From: Synechococcus sp. AG-670-F04
GTDB taxonomy: Bacteria > Cyanobacteriota > Cyanobacteriia > PCC-6307 > Cyanobiaceae
DNA: 62,714 nucleotides
NCBI GenBank assembly: GCA_003211515.1
Contig: QCSN01000009.1
Location: forward strand, 1-62,714
Direction: 5' to 3'
The translations under genes were made by a program, and so were the position numbers. Below are positions 26,495 to 36,844 of this stretch, piece after piece. Numbering within the stretch: the stretch's first letter is position 1; each line of letters begins with the position of its first letter. Under the pieces are notes generated by a model. That model ran no database searches. It saw nothing but the letters and a program-made list of their open reading frames with translations, and was not told the DNA's origin.

Positions 26495-26786
26495 TTGTCT
26501 ACCGTTAATCGTGTGTTGCGCAATGAATGGCCTTTCATTTTATATTTGATAACTGAATAAAGCTGGATTTTTCGGGCTGGTTCTTGCGAAAAATAGATTA
26601 AAGATTGCTTTCTTTTCTGTGTTTTTAGGCATACTTTGAGTGCATGGGGTCAAGCGATTGCAGTGTTACTTTAGGGAGTGATATTGAGCTGAAAATGGAT
26701 GGCTGAACCCGCTGAGTTCTGCTTGTTTCTGGGGTTTATGTTTGGCTTAGAGTTAACTAAATTGCTATTTTTATTGCAGCAATCTG

Positions 26787-27587
26787 TCAGCGGATCTTTT
26801 TCCCATTCATCGAGAGCTCGGGTAGGTTTGCCAGTGGGCCACGCCAGAAAAGATCTGGTTGGATCGGCGTTAATGATGGACAATTTCCGTCCACCTGTGC
26901 CACATCACTGGGCCAATCTCTTGGGCCTTCACCAGCAGATTCAAGATCCTTCACCACTTCGCCGGCCAGCCAGTAATAGGCCCGCCCTCTTGGATCTTTC
27001 CGCGGGCTGAATTGTTCGTCGTATCTGCGAATGGAGAGCCGCGTCCAGCGCAACGGTCCCATGGTTTTTAGCTCACAGGGAGGGATGTTCAGGTTGAGAA
27101 GGAGGGTTTCTGGCCATCGATCAGCCAGAGCCTGTTCCGCTACATCCAGGGCCAGTTCCGCCCCAGCTTGAAACTGGCGCCATTGAAAACAGGCGCTGCT
27201 CACCGCCATGGAGGGGATCCCTTCAAGAGTCCCTTCCATGGCAGCGGCGACGGTGCCGGAGCAGAACACATCCGTGCCCAAATTGGGTCCGTGATTGATA
27301 CCGGAGAGCACCAGATCGGGTTTGTCCTTGAGCAGTTCAAAGAGAGCCAGCTTCGTGCAATCGGCGGGTGTCCCACTACAGGCCCAAGCTGTGACTCCAT
27401 GTTCAAAGAGCTCATCGGCTCTTTCGGCACGGATGGGACTTTGAAGGGTGAGACCATGGCCGGTGGCGGATCGCTCCTGATCAGGGCAGACCACGGTGAC
27501 CTGATGGCCTCTCCGGGCTGCTGCCGCAGCGAGCGTTCGTATGCCTTCTGCGAAGACTCCGTCGTCGTTGCTGATCAGGATCCGCAT
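26787..27587 (-). CDS. surE: 5'/3'-nucleotidase SurE
   Basis: Metal-dependent nucleoside 5'-monophosphate phosphatase. The N-terminal [16 protein letters not shown] supplies the metal-binding Asp pair, [15 protein letters not shown] the Ser, [12 protein letters not shown] and [20 protein letters not shown] the Asn and phosphate loops. 266 residues, normal. Divergent from pheS with about 70 bases between starts, an arrangement common in cyanobacteria. Confidence 0.95.
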   Translation of the reverse strand: MRILISNDDGVFAEGIRTLAAAAARRGHQVTVVCPDQERSATGHGLTLQSPIRAERADELFEHGVTAWACSGTPADCTKLALFELLKDKPDLVLSGINHGPNLGTDVFCSGTVAAAMEGTLEGIPSMAVSSACFQWRQFQAGAELALDVAEQALADRWPETLLLNLNIPPCELKTMGPLRWTRLSIRRYDEQFSPRKDPRGRAYYWLAGEVVKDLESAGEGPRDWPSDVAQVDGNCPSLTPIQPDLFWRGPLANLPELSMNGKKIR

Positions 27588-27657
27588 GGAACGGCTTGCA
27601 GTGCGGGGAACTTAGGCGCCTGGCTGCTTACAGTCAGCTGCCTTTGGTTACAAGCCC

Positions 27658-28665
27658 GTGAGCGCTCCGGTCACCGTTCAGCAGCTCACCGAACAGCTTG
27701 ATGCCCTTGAGCAGCAGGCATCGGTTGATATTTCTGAGGCTTGTGACGCTGATGCCCTTGAGCAACTCCGTGTTGGCCTCCTCGGCAAAAAGGGACAGAT
27801 TTCCGGGGTGCTTGGCGCCATGGGCAAGCTGGCTGGACAGGATCGACCTTTGGTTGGGCAACGGGCCAATGTGTTGAAAACCCAGGTTCAGGCGCTGCTG
27901 GCCGATCGGTTGGAGGTGGTGAAGAAAGCGGCGCTGGAGGAGCGGATTGCTCGGGAAACGATTGACGTCACAGCGCCGGCCAGTGGTGTGCCGATGGGGC
28001 ATCGTCATCCCCTGATCACCACGACGGAGGAGATCGTCGACCTCTTTCTTGGACTTGGATACAGCGTGGCAGAGGGCCCTGAGGTGGAACAGGACCACTA
28101 CAACTTCACCGCTCTGAACATCCCTGAAGACCACCCTGCGCGGGACATGCAGGACACGTTTTATCTGCAGGGTGATCTGCTGCTGCGAACCCACACATCA
28201 CCGGTGCAGATCAGGCACCTTGAAGAGAATCCCCCTCCGGTGCGGGTTGTAGCTCCCGGCCGCGTTTACCGCCGTGACGCCGTGGATGCCACGCATTCCC
28301 CTGTGTTTCATCAGGTTGAAGTGCTCGCCATTGATGAGGGCCTGGATTTCAGTCATCTGCGTGGCACGGTGATGGCTTTTCTGAAGGCGTTTTTCGGAGA
28401 TCTCCCCGTGCGTTTCAGAGCGAGTTATTTCCCATTCACTGAGCCTTCTGCCGAGGTGGATGTGCAGTGGCGCGGCCGTTGGTTGGAGGTGATGGGCTGC
28501 GGCATGGTTGACCCGGCCGTGCTCACAGGTCTGGGGCTCGATCCTGAGCGATGGAGTGGTTTTGCCGCGGGTCTCGGTGTGGAACGTTTTTGCATGGTGC
28601 GCCATGGCATTGACGACATCAGGCGGCTCTACACCAGTGATTTGCGCTTCCTTGAGCAGTTCTGA
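27658..28665 (+). CDS. pheS: Phenylalanine-tRNA ligase alpha subunit
   Basis: Catalytic subunit of the class II (alpha-beta)2 enzyme. The N-terminal coiled coil (residues 1-90) is followed by VDVTAP-like linker, MGHRHPL, GFSVAEGPE-type [17 protein letters not shown], motif 2 [35 protein letters not shown] and motif 3 [18 protein letters not shown]. 335 residues from GTG 27658. pheT is not adjacent in this window. Confidence 0.96.
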   Translation: MSAPVTVQQLTEQLDALEQQASVDISEACDADALEQLRVGLLGKKGQISGVLGAMGKLAGQDRPLVGQRANVLKTQVQALLADRLEVVKKAALEERIARETIDVTAPASGVPMGHRHPLITTTEEIVDLFLGLGYSVAEGPEVEQDHYNFTALNIPEDHPARDMQDTFYLQGDLLLRTHTSPVQIRHLEENPPPVRVVAPGRVYRRDAVDATHSPVFHQVEVLAIDEGLDFSHLRGTVMAFLKAFFGDLPVRFRASYFPFTEPSAEVDVQWRGRWLEVMGCGMVDPAVLTGLGLDPERWSGFAAGLGVERFCMVRHGIDDIRRLYTSDLRFLEQF

Positions 28666-28769
28666 TCATCCCCACAGCAGCACCCTGATCCGCATTGTTC
28701 GCTCTTCTGTTTCAACCCGATCACTCTTGAAAGTCTGTAGCTAGAGCAAGGGGAGCTTTTTCAACGCCC

Positions 28770-29039
28770 ATGGCTGATGTGAATCAGGACAGGATTCAGA
28801 ACCTCGCTGATTCCATCAAAACCGGTCTGGATGTTGGTGTTGATGCCATCGCTGGAAAATTGAAGGACGCCCAGTTGTTCGCTGACGCAAAAAGCGAGGA
28901 AGTGGAACGTAAAAATCAGGCTCTCAAGGAAAAAATGGCCGACTTCCTGCGTTCGGCCCAGGCCAAGGGGGATGACCTGCATGAGGGCATGAACGACAGA
29001 ATTTCGAATTGGGTCAGGCAGATCGAATCCAACTCCTGA
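28770..29039 (+). CDS. Small helical hypothetical protein
   Basis: 89 residues, almost entirely charged amphipathic helix (ADAKSEEVERKNQALKEKMA), no membrane segment. Codon use and helical periodicity support a real gene. Resembles stress-type or apolipoprotein-like small helical proteins only in general build; no family named. Downstream lies the UbiB pseudogene. Confidence 0.7.
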   Translation: MADVNQDRIQNLADSIKTGLDVGVDAIAGKLKDAQLFADAKSEEVERKNQALKEKMADFLRSAQAKGDDLHEGMNDRISNWVRQIESNS

Positions 29040-29155
29040 TGGGCTTAGGTCTGCATTCGGTGTCCTGTCCTGGGGGCCTGATTGTTTGGTTGCACCGTCC
29101 TTCCAAATCAGCCGTTGGTGCAGACACCGGATCAATCGTTGTTCCTGGTTGAAAT

Positions 29156-30296
29156 GTGTCAATGTTCGCTTCCATTCTTGCTAACTCGGCGCGAGCTGCA
29201 GAAATCATTCCGTGGTTTCAAGCCATGAGTAGGCAGTTTGTCAAGCAATTAATCAACCAGGCCAATCCGGATTCGCCTCGTTTGTCGTTGTCGGATGTGC
29301 TCTGCAGCCTCCTCACGGAATTGGGGCCTGTTTATGTGAAGTTGGGCCAATTGTTGAGCACCCGTGCTGATCTCATCAGTGAGATCGCTCGGCAATCGCT
29401 CGCTTCAAACCATGAGCAGGGGGTCAAAAGCGCCAATCGCCCACTGCTCGGCGCTTTTTATGGAGCAATACTTCGTGGAGGGGTTCTTTCATGCAGATCC
29501 CCCTCCCGGCAATCTGAAAGTGGATCGCAGTGGAGTGATCACCCTTCTTGATGAAGGGATGATCGGTAGTTTCGATCCGGCTTGCAGGAACACGTTGCTG
29601 GATCTGGTGCTGGCATTGATCAATCAGGACGCCGCACCTGCGACGGATCTGCTCGTCATGCTGGCGCCCCCGGCTCCCGGGATCCGCGTTGATCGGGTTC
29701 AGCTGCAGAGGCAGTTGCAGCAATTGATCGCTGCAAATTTGTCCAAGCCCCTGAAGGAAATCAACTTTGCATTGTTTCCTGAAGAGCTCCTGCAGCTGGC
29801 CAATCAGGTTGGCCTGCGGGTCCCTGGAACCCTTGGTTTGTTTGTGAAGTCCGTCACCAATCTCGAGGGTGTGGGTTCTTCTCTGGATCCAGAATTCAGC
29901 TTCACTGGAGAGATGGAACCGCTGGTGGCCAAGTTGCTGGCCCGTTCGCTCCTGCTGCCGGGAGGGAGCGCCATGCCGTTTGGTCTCGATCTGCGCAATT
30001 TCGCGTTGGACGCACCACGCCAGCTCAGTCAGCTACTTCGGCGTTTCAGCGGGGATGAACTCGTGTTTGCCCTGCAGCTGGAGGGTTTGGATCAGTTGCG
30101 CACCACGGTGGATCGTCTCTCGCGACGCCTTTCGCTTTCAATTCTTGTCGCTGCGCTTCTGCTCAGCGCCACAGTGATGACAACATCACCAGAGGAGGCT
30201 TTGCTCCAAAACATCAGCGAAGGACTGTTTATTGCTGCGTCTTTGTTTGGTCTCTGGCTGATTCAATCACTTCTCCGATCGTCCCGGTCTAGTTGA
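29156..30296 (+). pseudogene. Remnant of an ABC1/AarF/UbiB-family kinase-like gene
   Basis: Two pieces in different frames. The first (29156 to about 29410) keeps the N-terminal region with LLTELGPVYVKLGQLLSTRADL, including the family KxGQ motif. The second (about 29455-30296) keeps the catalytic end EGFFHADPPPGNLKVD with DEGMIGSFDP, then the C-terminal domain and two membrane helices. About 200 residues between them (ATP-binding loop, invariant Lys and the ExD segment) are gone, and the HADPHPGN motif has Pro for His. Intact members have 550-620 residues. Family members act in quinone or lipid metabolism and photoprotection; an intact paralogue must exist elsewhere for that role. Confidence 0.85.
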
Positions 30297-30368
30297 ACGG
30301 AAGAGGGTGTTGAACAGAAAGCTGTTGATCGGAAAGTTGTTGATGGAAGGCGGCTGGTCAACGAAGAA

Positions 30369-31289
30369 TCAATCAAACAACCATCTGAATCCCAGGTTCA
30401 CACCATTCTGACTTGATTCATAGCCGTTCCGTCCATCATGGGCTGAGTACTCAATCCCGAAGTAGCGATACGCGAGGGAGATCTGGGCCGAATTTCCCAA
30501 TGCGTAAGCCAAGCCTGCTTCGACGGTGCCCGAGAGATCCTGCTTGCCATTGAGCCCAAAACCACCGACATCCATGCCGAGGAAGGCTTGCCAGTCTTCA
30601 CCCAGTGCAAGGGTGGTGTTCATGCCCAAAAGGGGCTGCACCCAAGTGTTGTGCCATGTCTCACTGGCTTCATCGGCAATGTCGCGTTGAAGTTGCCTTG
30701 AGGGAAGGATTCCCTCGACGGTCACGTTGTCTTGGAATGAAACGTCCATGTCCAATGAGGCGTCGATCAATCGCATTCCTGCAAAGCCAATGAAGCTCAC
30801 CGACCCAGGCGTCATCCGTGGCTTTTGAATCTCACCGGCGCGATAGCGCAGGGCGAGATCAAACAGTGTTTGCTCGGTGTCGGTGACCGATTTGATGGTT
30901 CCTTCGGAGGTGATGCGTCGCTGCGGCAGGCGCGGGTGGCGATCGTTGGGGATGGGGTTGGAGCTGTTCCAAGACGACACCGTCTCGGACGTGCTGAAGC
31001 TGAGATGGTCCAGGCCGGCTTGCAGGCCAAAGCGCCCTTTCTCGACAGCCACCTTGCCGCTGAACACGCCGGTGAGCATGTCCAAAACATCGCTGAGATC
31101 CAGCGTTTCGCTGGTGGTGTTGTTGTCCAGCGTGGTTTTGGAGTGGGTTTCCAGGGGGAAGAATCCGTAGGCCTCCACATACACCCGGGTGTCGTTGTCC
31201 CTTTCCTCGGCTTCTTCTGCGTAGGCCGACAGAGAGAAAGGGGTGAGCAAACAGGCAGTGGCGAGGCCAAGCAAGCGGTTGAGACGCAT
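30369..31289 (-). CDS. Outer-membrane beta-barrel protein
   Basis: 306 residues: signal peptide (LLGLATACLLTPFSLSAYAEE), then alternating amphipathic strands to a terminal aromatic strand (GVNLGFRWLFD) typical of OmpW/OmpA-sized barrels; charged periplasmic-type loops in between. GFAGMRLIDASLDMDVSF and AQISLAYRYFGIEYS are representative strands. Probably a small pore or surface protein. It is 48 bases downstream of the propeller gene on the same strand, suggesting a functional pair. Confidence 0.8.
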   Translation of the reverse strand: MRLNRLLGLATACLLTPFSLSAYAEEAEERDNDTRVYVEAYGFFPLETHSKTTLDNNTTSETLDLSDVLDMLTGVFSGKVAVEKGRFGLQAGLDHLSFSTSETVSSWNSSNPIPNDRHPRLPQRRITSEGTIKSVTDTEQTLFDLALRYRAGEIQKPRMTPGSVSFIGFAGMRLIDASLDMDVSFQDNVTVEGILPSRQLQRDIADEASETWHNTWVQPLLGMNTTLALGEDWQAFLGMDVGGFGLNGKQDLSGTVEAGLAYALGNSAQISLAYRYFGIEYSAHDGRNGYESSQNGVNLGFRWLFD

Positions 31290-31336
31290 CGGGCTTTGGA
31301 ACGGAAGAATTCAGATGATTGATTCAGTCGAAGACA

Positions 31337-33346
31337 TCAGCGTGGCTTGCGCACTGGACCCATCAGGGGGTTTTGAACCGGGCCGGCAACGCCATAGGTC
31401 ACAACGAATCCTTGGCCCCCTCCAAATGTGGAGGTGCGTCCTGTGTAGGTGGGGTTAATGACGACATCACCGTCGAACCAGTTGTTGGCGCTCCACAGGT
31501 TTCCAGCGTCATCAACGATTACATCGGTGGTGATTTGAATAACGCCACTTTGGTAGTTGTGAATCACATCCCCAGTGGTTTTTCCTACCGGGCAATTGAC
31601 AGGATTGACGCCGCAGATGTGAATCAAGCTTTGACCATAGAGATTGCCGACCCAAACGTTGTCGTTTCCGTCGATGGTCACTCCCCAGGGGACATAAGCG
31701 GTGCCTTTGGCGATTCCCTGCTTGACGACTTTCATGTCGGGTGCAATCAAACCAACCATCCCAGCCTGTGTGAGGTTGGGGTTGTATAGGTAGAACTCAG
31801 CACCCGCCTCGAACTCCTCCATGATGGTTTTGGGTTGTGGTGCGTTGGCGGGGATGTTGGGTGGCATTTTTCCGCCTGGAGGAAGTGCTCCTTGAGGAGA
31901 ATTGGATTGCTGGGCAATCCAAACGTGCCCTGTTGAGTCAACGGCAACACCACGTGCTCCAAGGTTCACTTCGATCGTTTTGGCCTGATCAGGAGCGTCC
32001 CCTGGAAAAACGGTGAGTTTGTTGTTGTAACTGCTGCTCACCCACACTCTGTTCTGCGCGTCAACGGCAACTCCGAAGGGTGCTTCGAGGCCATCAATTG
32101 TGATTCGTTCCCCCTGGGTGTAATCGCCACCAGGGAAATAAATCATGTGGTTCGAGGTGTTGTCGGCGATCCATACATCTCCTTTGGCGGCTGTGGCGAC
32201 CCCCTGAAGCTGACCCACTTCCCCGTCAATGGTGGCTGGCCCGAGTGCTTTGCCGTCTTTGAGGTCGAACACCCCAACCATGTTGTTGAACGCACCAACC
32301 CAGGCGTATTTTTCTGATACTCCGGTCCCCCAGCCCACACCGTTGATGCCTTGGCCGTTGTAACCGCTAATTGCTGGTGAGAGGGGTGTGCCGCCGGGGC
32401 CGAAGTGGGTCATGCCTCCGCCGATGTTGTTCACCACGCCGGATTGAGAGCCCGGCATCCAGTTGGTTCCACTCCACATGTTTCCTTTTCCGTCAAACAT
32501 CAACTTCCCGAGAGCTAAAGCACCGCCACCGTCAAAAACCAGGGAGAGGGAAAAGCTTTTGGGTTGAAACAGCAAATAGGGAGCGGATGCTGTTGTGCGC
32601 AGCTGTGTCGCTTTGTTGATCGGGTAGGAGCTTTGGAACAACTGATAGAGCGCGCCGGCGTTCTTCCAGGGTTGTCGGGCAATGGACGTCATTGCTGAGA
32701 GTGTGTTCTCTGAACTTGTTAGGGCGAGCAGCTGATTGCATGCTCGAGATTGCTGCGGTTGCCCGCACAAAGCAATCAGATCTGAGAGCACATTCATCCG
32801 AGCCGCAGTCTCGGAATTCAGCAGGTTGGTGCTTTTCAGCAACGTTGCACCAAAGCGACCCGTGCTCTGGTCCACCAGGTTTTCCACTTGGCTCGACCCA
32901 ATCGCTAAGGCGCTTTGACTCCCTGCCAACGCTGTGCCCTCAAGCAGCTGGGCATTGGGCCAAACCGAACCAACGGTGGTGAGCTCGTTGATGGCGACAT
33001 GGTGATGCTCATCCCCGCCGAGCACCGTGAGCATGGTGAGTTGGTCGGCGCTGGATCCGCTGATATCGCCACCTTCGGCCACGAGGTAATGCACGACCCC
33101 TTGCGTTGCTCGAACCTTGACGCTGAACGCACCGTTTTTATTCGAGCGATGGGTGCTCAGTTCTTTGGGGGATTGCCCGGGTTGGGTTTGCCAGAGGGTG
33201 ATGGATGAGCCGCTCACCGGCTGACCCTTCAACGAGATCTGTCCTTTCAATGTTGATTGCCCTCGGGCTTCGACAGATCCTGTTGCGGTCCCAAGAGCCA
33301 GTGCACTCAGGGCAAGGACCTGTCCAAGCGTTTTGAAGGCTTTCAT
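31337..33346 (-). CDS. Secreted NHL/Vgb-like beta-propeller protein
   Basis: 669 residues from the Met at 33346 (MKAFKTLGQVLALSALALG, a signal peptide). Residues about 33-130 form a carboxypeptidase-regulatory or Ig-like fold (LKGQISLKGQPVSGSSITLW). A helical middle follows, then from about residue 270 a six- or seven-bladed propeller with repeats such as GNMWSGTNW, AKGDVWIADNTSNHMIYF, AQNRVWVSSSYNNKLTVF, TGHVWIAQQ, NDNVWVGNLYG and AGNLWSANNW, as in virginiamycin-lyase-like and NHL proteins. Likely periplasmic or surface-bound; ligand unknown. A longer in-frame extension upstream overlaps nadK and is rejected. Confidence 0.85.
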   Translation of the reverse strand: MKAFKTLGQVLALSALALGTATGSVEARGQSTLKGQISLKGQPVSGSSITLWQTQPGQSPKELSTHRSNKNGAFSVKVRATQGVVHYLVAEGGDISGSSADQLTMLTVLGGDEHHHVAINELTTVGSVWPNAQLLEGTALAGSQSALAIGSSQVENLVDQSTGRFGATLLKSTNLLNSETAARMNVLSDLIALCGQPQQSRACNQLLALTSSENTLSAMTSIARQPWKNAGALYQLFQSSYPINKATQLRTTASAPYLLFQPKSFSLSLVFDGGGALALGKLMFDGKGNMWSGTNWMPGSQSGVVNNIGGGMTHFGPGGTPLSPAISGYNGQGINGVGWGTGVSEKYAWVGAFNNMVGVFDLKDGKALGPATIDGEVGQLQGVATAAKGDVWIADNTSNHMIYFPGGDYTQGERITIDGLEAPFGVAVDAQNRVWVSSSYNNKLTVFPGDAPDQAKTIEVNLGARGVAVDSTGHVWIAQQSNSPQGALPPGGKMPPNIPANAPQPKTIMEEFEAGAEFYLYNPNLTQAGMVGLIAPDMKVVKQGIAKGTAYVPWGVTIDGNDNVWVGNLYGQSLIHICGVNPVNCPVGKTTGDVIHNYQSGVIQITTDVIVDDAGNLWSANNWFDGDVVINPTYTGRTSTFGGGQGFVVTYGVAGPVQNPLMGPVRKPR

Positions 33347-33475
33347 GGACGTCAGTGGGATTTTTTTGTTTCTAGAGAGAAATAGAAATTTGCGCAGCAT
33401 TTCGATCCCGATCACGTACACATGGGCGCACGTCACTTCCCATAAGCTGAGCGGGTTCTCCGCCTTCTGCGATCG

Positions 33476-34384
33476 GTGCCCCGCATCGGACTGATCGTTA
33501 ACGATGGCAAGCCGCTGGCAGTCCAGACGGCCGACACGATCCAGCAGCGGCTCGCTGCGGTTGGCCATGAGGTAGTGCGGGCCAGCAGTTCCGGCGGCAT
33601 GGTCGGTTTCGCTAACCCAGATCAACATCTCCGCCTGCTGGGATACAGCGCTTGTGTCCCCGATGGGTTTAACAGCGCCATGGCTCTGGCGATCGTGCTG
33701 GGGGGTGATGGAACGGTGTTGTCCGCTGCGCGTCAGACCGCCCCGGTGGGGGTTCCAATCCTGACAATCAACACAGGGCACCTCGGTTTTCTGGCTGAGG
33801 CATATCTCGGCGACCTCGACAGGGCTCTCGATGTGATTCTCACGGAGCAATGGACGATCGAGGAACGCAGCAACCTTGTGGTGAGTTTGCTTCGTGGAGA
33901 TCAGCGCCGTTGGGAGGCCCTCTCACTCAACGAGATGGCTTTGCACCGCGAACCCCTCACGAGCATGTGCCATTTCGAGATTGCCATTGGTCGCCATGCC
34001 CCGGTGGATATCGCCGCAGATGGCGTGATTCTTTCCACTCCCACAGGATCGACCGCCTACGCCCTGAGCGCCGGAGGCCCCGTGATCACCCCTGACTGTC
34101 CAGTCCTACAGCTGACGCCGATCGCCCCCCATTCCCTTGCATCCCGGGCGCTGGTGTTCAACGATCGGGAGCCGGTCACCATCTTTCCCGCCACTCCAGA
34201 ACGGTTGATGATGGTGGTGGACGGAAGTGCTGGTTGTTATGTCTGGCCGGAGGACCGTGTCCTCATCCGGCGAAGTGACCATCCTGTCCGCTTTGTGCGA
34301 CTTGTCGATCACGAATTTTTCCAGGTTCTTCGGAACAAGTTGGGCTGGGGATTGCCCCACATTGCCAAGCCTGAACGGTCATGA
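33476..34384 (+). CDS. nadK: NAD kinase
   Basis: Phosphorylates NAD+ to NADP+. [14 protein letters not shown] (catalytic GGDGT), [19 protein letters not shown] and [16 protein letters not shown] are diagnostic. 302 residues from GTG 33476; cyanobacteria usually carry two NAD kinases, this one being of the shorter group. Stop overlaps the next start by four bases. Confidence 0.95.
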   Translation: MPRIGLIVNDGKPLAVQTADTIQQRLAAVGHEVVRASSSGGMVGFANPDQHLRLLGYSACVPDGFNSAMALAIVLGGDGTVLSAARQTAPVGVPILTINTGHLGFLAEAYLGDLDRALDVILTEQWTIEERSNLVVSLLRGDQRRWEALSLNEMALHREPLTSMCHFEIAIGRHAPVDIAADGVILSTPTGSTAYALSAGGPVITPDCPVLQLTPIAPHSLASRALVFNDREPVTIFPATPERLMMVVDGSAGCYVWPEDRVLIRRSDHPVRFVRLVDHEFFQVLRNKLGWGLPHIAKPERS

Positions 34385-35064
34385 CGCACCGTCCGTTGCT
34401 TTTGCTTGCGGGGCGTGATGCCGTTGCGCTGGCTTCTCGACTCACCGCTTCGGGTTACGTCACCATCGATTGGCTCAGCGCTGGTGTCGCTGCAAGTGAG
34501 ATCAGCGGGCCAGAGGCACCCGCTGCCGCCATCCTCGCCGCGGATCAGAAACCATTGATCGCTGAACTGCGCCAGCGTTTTGGTGCCATCCCAATTCTCC
34601 TCGACCTTCAACAGGACAGTGTCACGGCCAGGGCGGACTGCCTGTGTTGGGGCGCCGATGATTTTTGGTTGTCCACGGTCGGTCCGAGTGATCTGCTGTT
34701 ACGACTTCGTCTGCATCGCACAATCCAGGCGCGTTGCGCGGGGGATGCCCCCGTTCTGCAGGTGGAGGATTTGCACTGTGATCTTGGCCAGAGATCGGTG
34801 CATCGCGGCGCACGACCCATCACCTTGACGGCTCGTGAGTACGAGCTGCTGTTGGTCCTGATGCAGCAACCGGGGCGGGTGTTCAGTCGCGATGAGCTTC
34901 TTCATGCCGTCTGGAAGGAGGAGCGCTCCGGCAGCAGCAATGTGGTGGAGGTGTATGTGCGATACCTGCGGCAGAAACTCGAGGAAGCAGGGGAACCTCG
35001 CTTGCTCATGACGGTGCGAGGCATCGGCTACCGCCTGGGTGCTTCTGAAGTTGATTCCCTCTGA
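34381..35064 (+). CDS. OmpR/PhoB-type response regulator with degenerate receiver
   Basis: 227 residues. The C-terminal winged helix (about 125-222) is complete: [42 protein letters not shown] and [11 protein letters not shown]. The receiver part lacks the usual acidic pair near residue 10 ([10 protein letters not shown]) and the phosphoacceptor Asp near residue 50-55 ([12 protein letters not shown]), while the alpha4-beta5 area GADDFWLS is roughly kept. It therefore probably works without phosphorylation, as reported for some cyanobacterial regulators such as NblR. Coupled to nadK by a 4-base overlap. Confidence 0.88.
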   Translation: MTHRPLLLLAGRDAVALASRLTASGYVTIDWLSAGVAASEISGPEAPAAAILAADQKPLIAELRQRFGAIPILLDLQQDSVTARADCLCWGADDFWLSTVGPSDLLLRLRLHRTIQARCAGDAPVLQVEDLHCDLGQRSVHRGARPITLTAREYELLLVLMQQPGRVFSRDELLHAVWKEERSGSSNVVEVYVRYLRQKLEEAGEPRLLMTVRGIGYRLGASEVDSL

Positions 35065-35066
35065 GG

Positions 35067-35474
35067 ATGGAACCCTCTACACCGCCCCCACAGCATCTGC
35101 CCCTCACGGCGGAATGGTGTGTCACGACCGACCGCTGCATTTCCTTGGAAGTGGCCAGAACCCCAGAGCAGCAGCGTTTGGGGATGATGCAACGCCCTGC
35201 ACTGCCACCCTTGCGTGGAATGTGGTTTCCCTTCGAACGACCGATTCGACTTCGTTTCTGGATGCACAACACGCTGGCGCCCCTTGATATGGTCTTTTTG
35301 CGAAAGAACCGCGTGATCCACATCGAGGCGCGGGTCCCGGTCTGCCCTGCACTCCCCTGCCCCAGTTATGGCCCGGTGCAGCTGGGAGATGGTGTGATCG
35401 AACTCGGCGCTGGCGAGGCGGAACGATTGGGAATCTCCAAGGAGCAAACCGTTCGGATTGGCCCGATTCAGTGA
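35067..35474 (+). CDS. DUF192 family protein
   Basis: 135 residues, cytoplasmic form without signal peptide. The DUF192 core is clear: ARTPEQQRLGMMQRPALPP, FWMHNTLAPLDMVFL, and the C-terminal VIELGAGEAERLGI. Family function is not established. Two bases separate it from the response regulator, so nadK, regulator and this gene form an operon. Confidence 0.88.
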   Translation: MEPSTPPPQHLPLTAEWCVTTDRCISLEVARTPEQQRLGMMQRPALPPLRGMWFPFERPIRLRFWMHNTLAPLDMVFLRKNRVIHIEARVPVCPALPCPSYGPVQLGDGVIELGAGEAERLGISKEQTVRIGPIQ

Positions 35475-35484
35475 AAAAATCGTA

Positions 35485-36750
35485 TCAATAGCGTGTAGTT
35501 TTCGTGCCTTTCAGGATCATGGTTGGATTCATCGGCGCCAGTCGCGTGCCATCCGCCAGCACCTGACCGCGCCAGGCTTGAAGCTGGCTCAGGCTCACCC
35601 GCAGTCCCGCCTCTTCCAGCAGGGGCCGCAGGTCGGCGATCGCCTCGATCGTGGCGAGAGGGATCACCACCACCCCCTCGGGACGTAACCGTTCCAGCGT
35701 GAATCGAAGCAATGCACAGCGATCGGCTCCACCCCCTCCAAGCAGCACCCGGTCCGGTTGATCGAGGGGGACCGTGAGAATCGTCCTGGGTAGATCGCGA
35801 GCGTCAATTTCCAGAATCGCTGCGGGTTCAACCTTCAGGCGTGTTGCATTGGCTCGGATCAGTTCGGCACCGCCACCGCGTCGCTCCACCGCCAGCAGCT
35901 GCAGATCAGGTCTCAGTCGCAGTGCTTCCAGCCCGATGCTGCCGGTTCCTGCCCCCAGATCCCAGAGCACACCTTGTGGTGGTAGATCCAGATCCGCGAG
36001 CAGCTGCAGCCGCACCTCGCGTTTGGTCATCAGCCCTGGATGGTCGGGATGTTGCCGATACAACCCATCATCGAGACCGAACAGAGGGAGTGGACGCTCC
36101 GGAAGTGGAGGCTCTGATATGGCGATCAGCACAACCATCAGCAGGCGAGGCAATGCTTCAGGCAGCGCTTTTTCCGTTGAGAAGAGCTGCACCTTTTCTT
36201 CGGGGTGGCCGAGATTGGCGCAGACCCAGAATTGATAAACCGCAGCGAGACCACTGTTCAGCAATGTGCTGCGGACGGCTTCAGCACCACCCCGATCGGG
36301 ATCGGTGAGGACGGCAAGGGCAGATGGGCGTTTCTGCAGCTCGCGACTTAGTTGCTGTGGGTCCCGTCCATGTAGGCTGACGCAGCTGGTGTTCTGCCAC
36401 GGATGGCCGATACGTGCGAAGGCCAGTTGCATCGCTGAAGGGGCCGGATGAAACCGCAGGCGCTCGGGGCCCAACCGGTCCAGCAGGAGTCTGCCGATGC
36501 CGAACCAGAGCGGATCTCCACTGGCAAGGACAACACTGGGCTGACGACCCCTACGTGCCAGTTGAGCACAAAGCTGGCGGGGATTGTCGCTTGCAATCAG
36601 CTCATGCCTGTCGTCGTCCATGAGCCATGCACGGAGGGCTGGATGCAGCCGACGTGGAGCCGCCAGCCATCCTGTCTCCCGGATCAGCTTTTGATGCTGC
36701 GCCGGCAAGGTCTCGGGTGCGCCTGCATCCGTGCCGATGACATCAATCAT
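35485..36750 (-). CDS. cobL: Precorrin-6Y C5,15-methyltransferase (decarboxylating)
   Basis: Two-domain enzyme of corrin synthesis adding methyls at C5 and C15 with loss of the acetate carboxyl at C12. N-terminal half (1-210) is the CbiE SAM methylase, starting IDVIGTDAGAPETL and containing VVLASGDPLWFGIGRLLL; C-terminal half is CbiT with GLMTKREVRLQLL, VLWDLGAGTGSIGLEAL and the Gly-rich VLLGGGGADR. 421 residues is normal. Converges on the DUF192 gene with 10 bases between stops. Confidence 0.94.
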   Translation of the reverse strand: MIDVIGTDAGAPETLPAQHQKLIRETGWLAAPRRLHPALRAWLMDDDRHELIASDNPRQLCAQLARRGRQPSVVLASGDPLWFGIGRLLLDRLGPERLRFHPAPSAMQLAFARIGHPWQNTSCVSLHGRDPQQLSRELQKRPSALAVLTDPDRGGAEAVRSTLLNSGLAAVYQFWVCANLGHPEEKVQLFSTEKALPEALPRLLMVVLIAISEPPLPERPLPLFGLDDGLYRQHPDHPGLMTKREVRLQLLADLDLPPQGVLWDLGAGTGSIGLEALRLRPDLQLLAVERRGGGAELIRANATRLKVEPAAILEIDARDLPRTILTVPLDQPDRVLLGGGGADRCALLRFTLERLRPEGVVVIPLATIEAIADLRPLLEEAGLRVSLSQLQAWRGQVLADGTRLAPMNPTMILKGTKTTRY

Positions 36751-36844
36751 GACGATATTCTGTCGTGAAGATCAGCTTGCGTTGCAAAAAAATCCTTAAA
36801 GGACGCATCGCAGGGAGGTCAAGTGGTTAGAGGTAATTAGTCGC

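Noticed and set aside
30812-31322. Long overlapping frames on both strands inside the barrel gene
   Set aside because: The barrel frame has a signal peptide and beta-barrel periodicity; the others are low-complexity shadows.
36751-36844. Possible cobalamin riboswitch upstream of cobL (and before cbiB)
   Set aside because: No B12-box-like conserved core could be seen on either strand.
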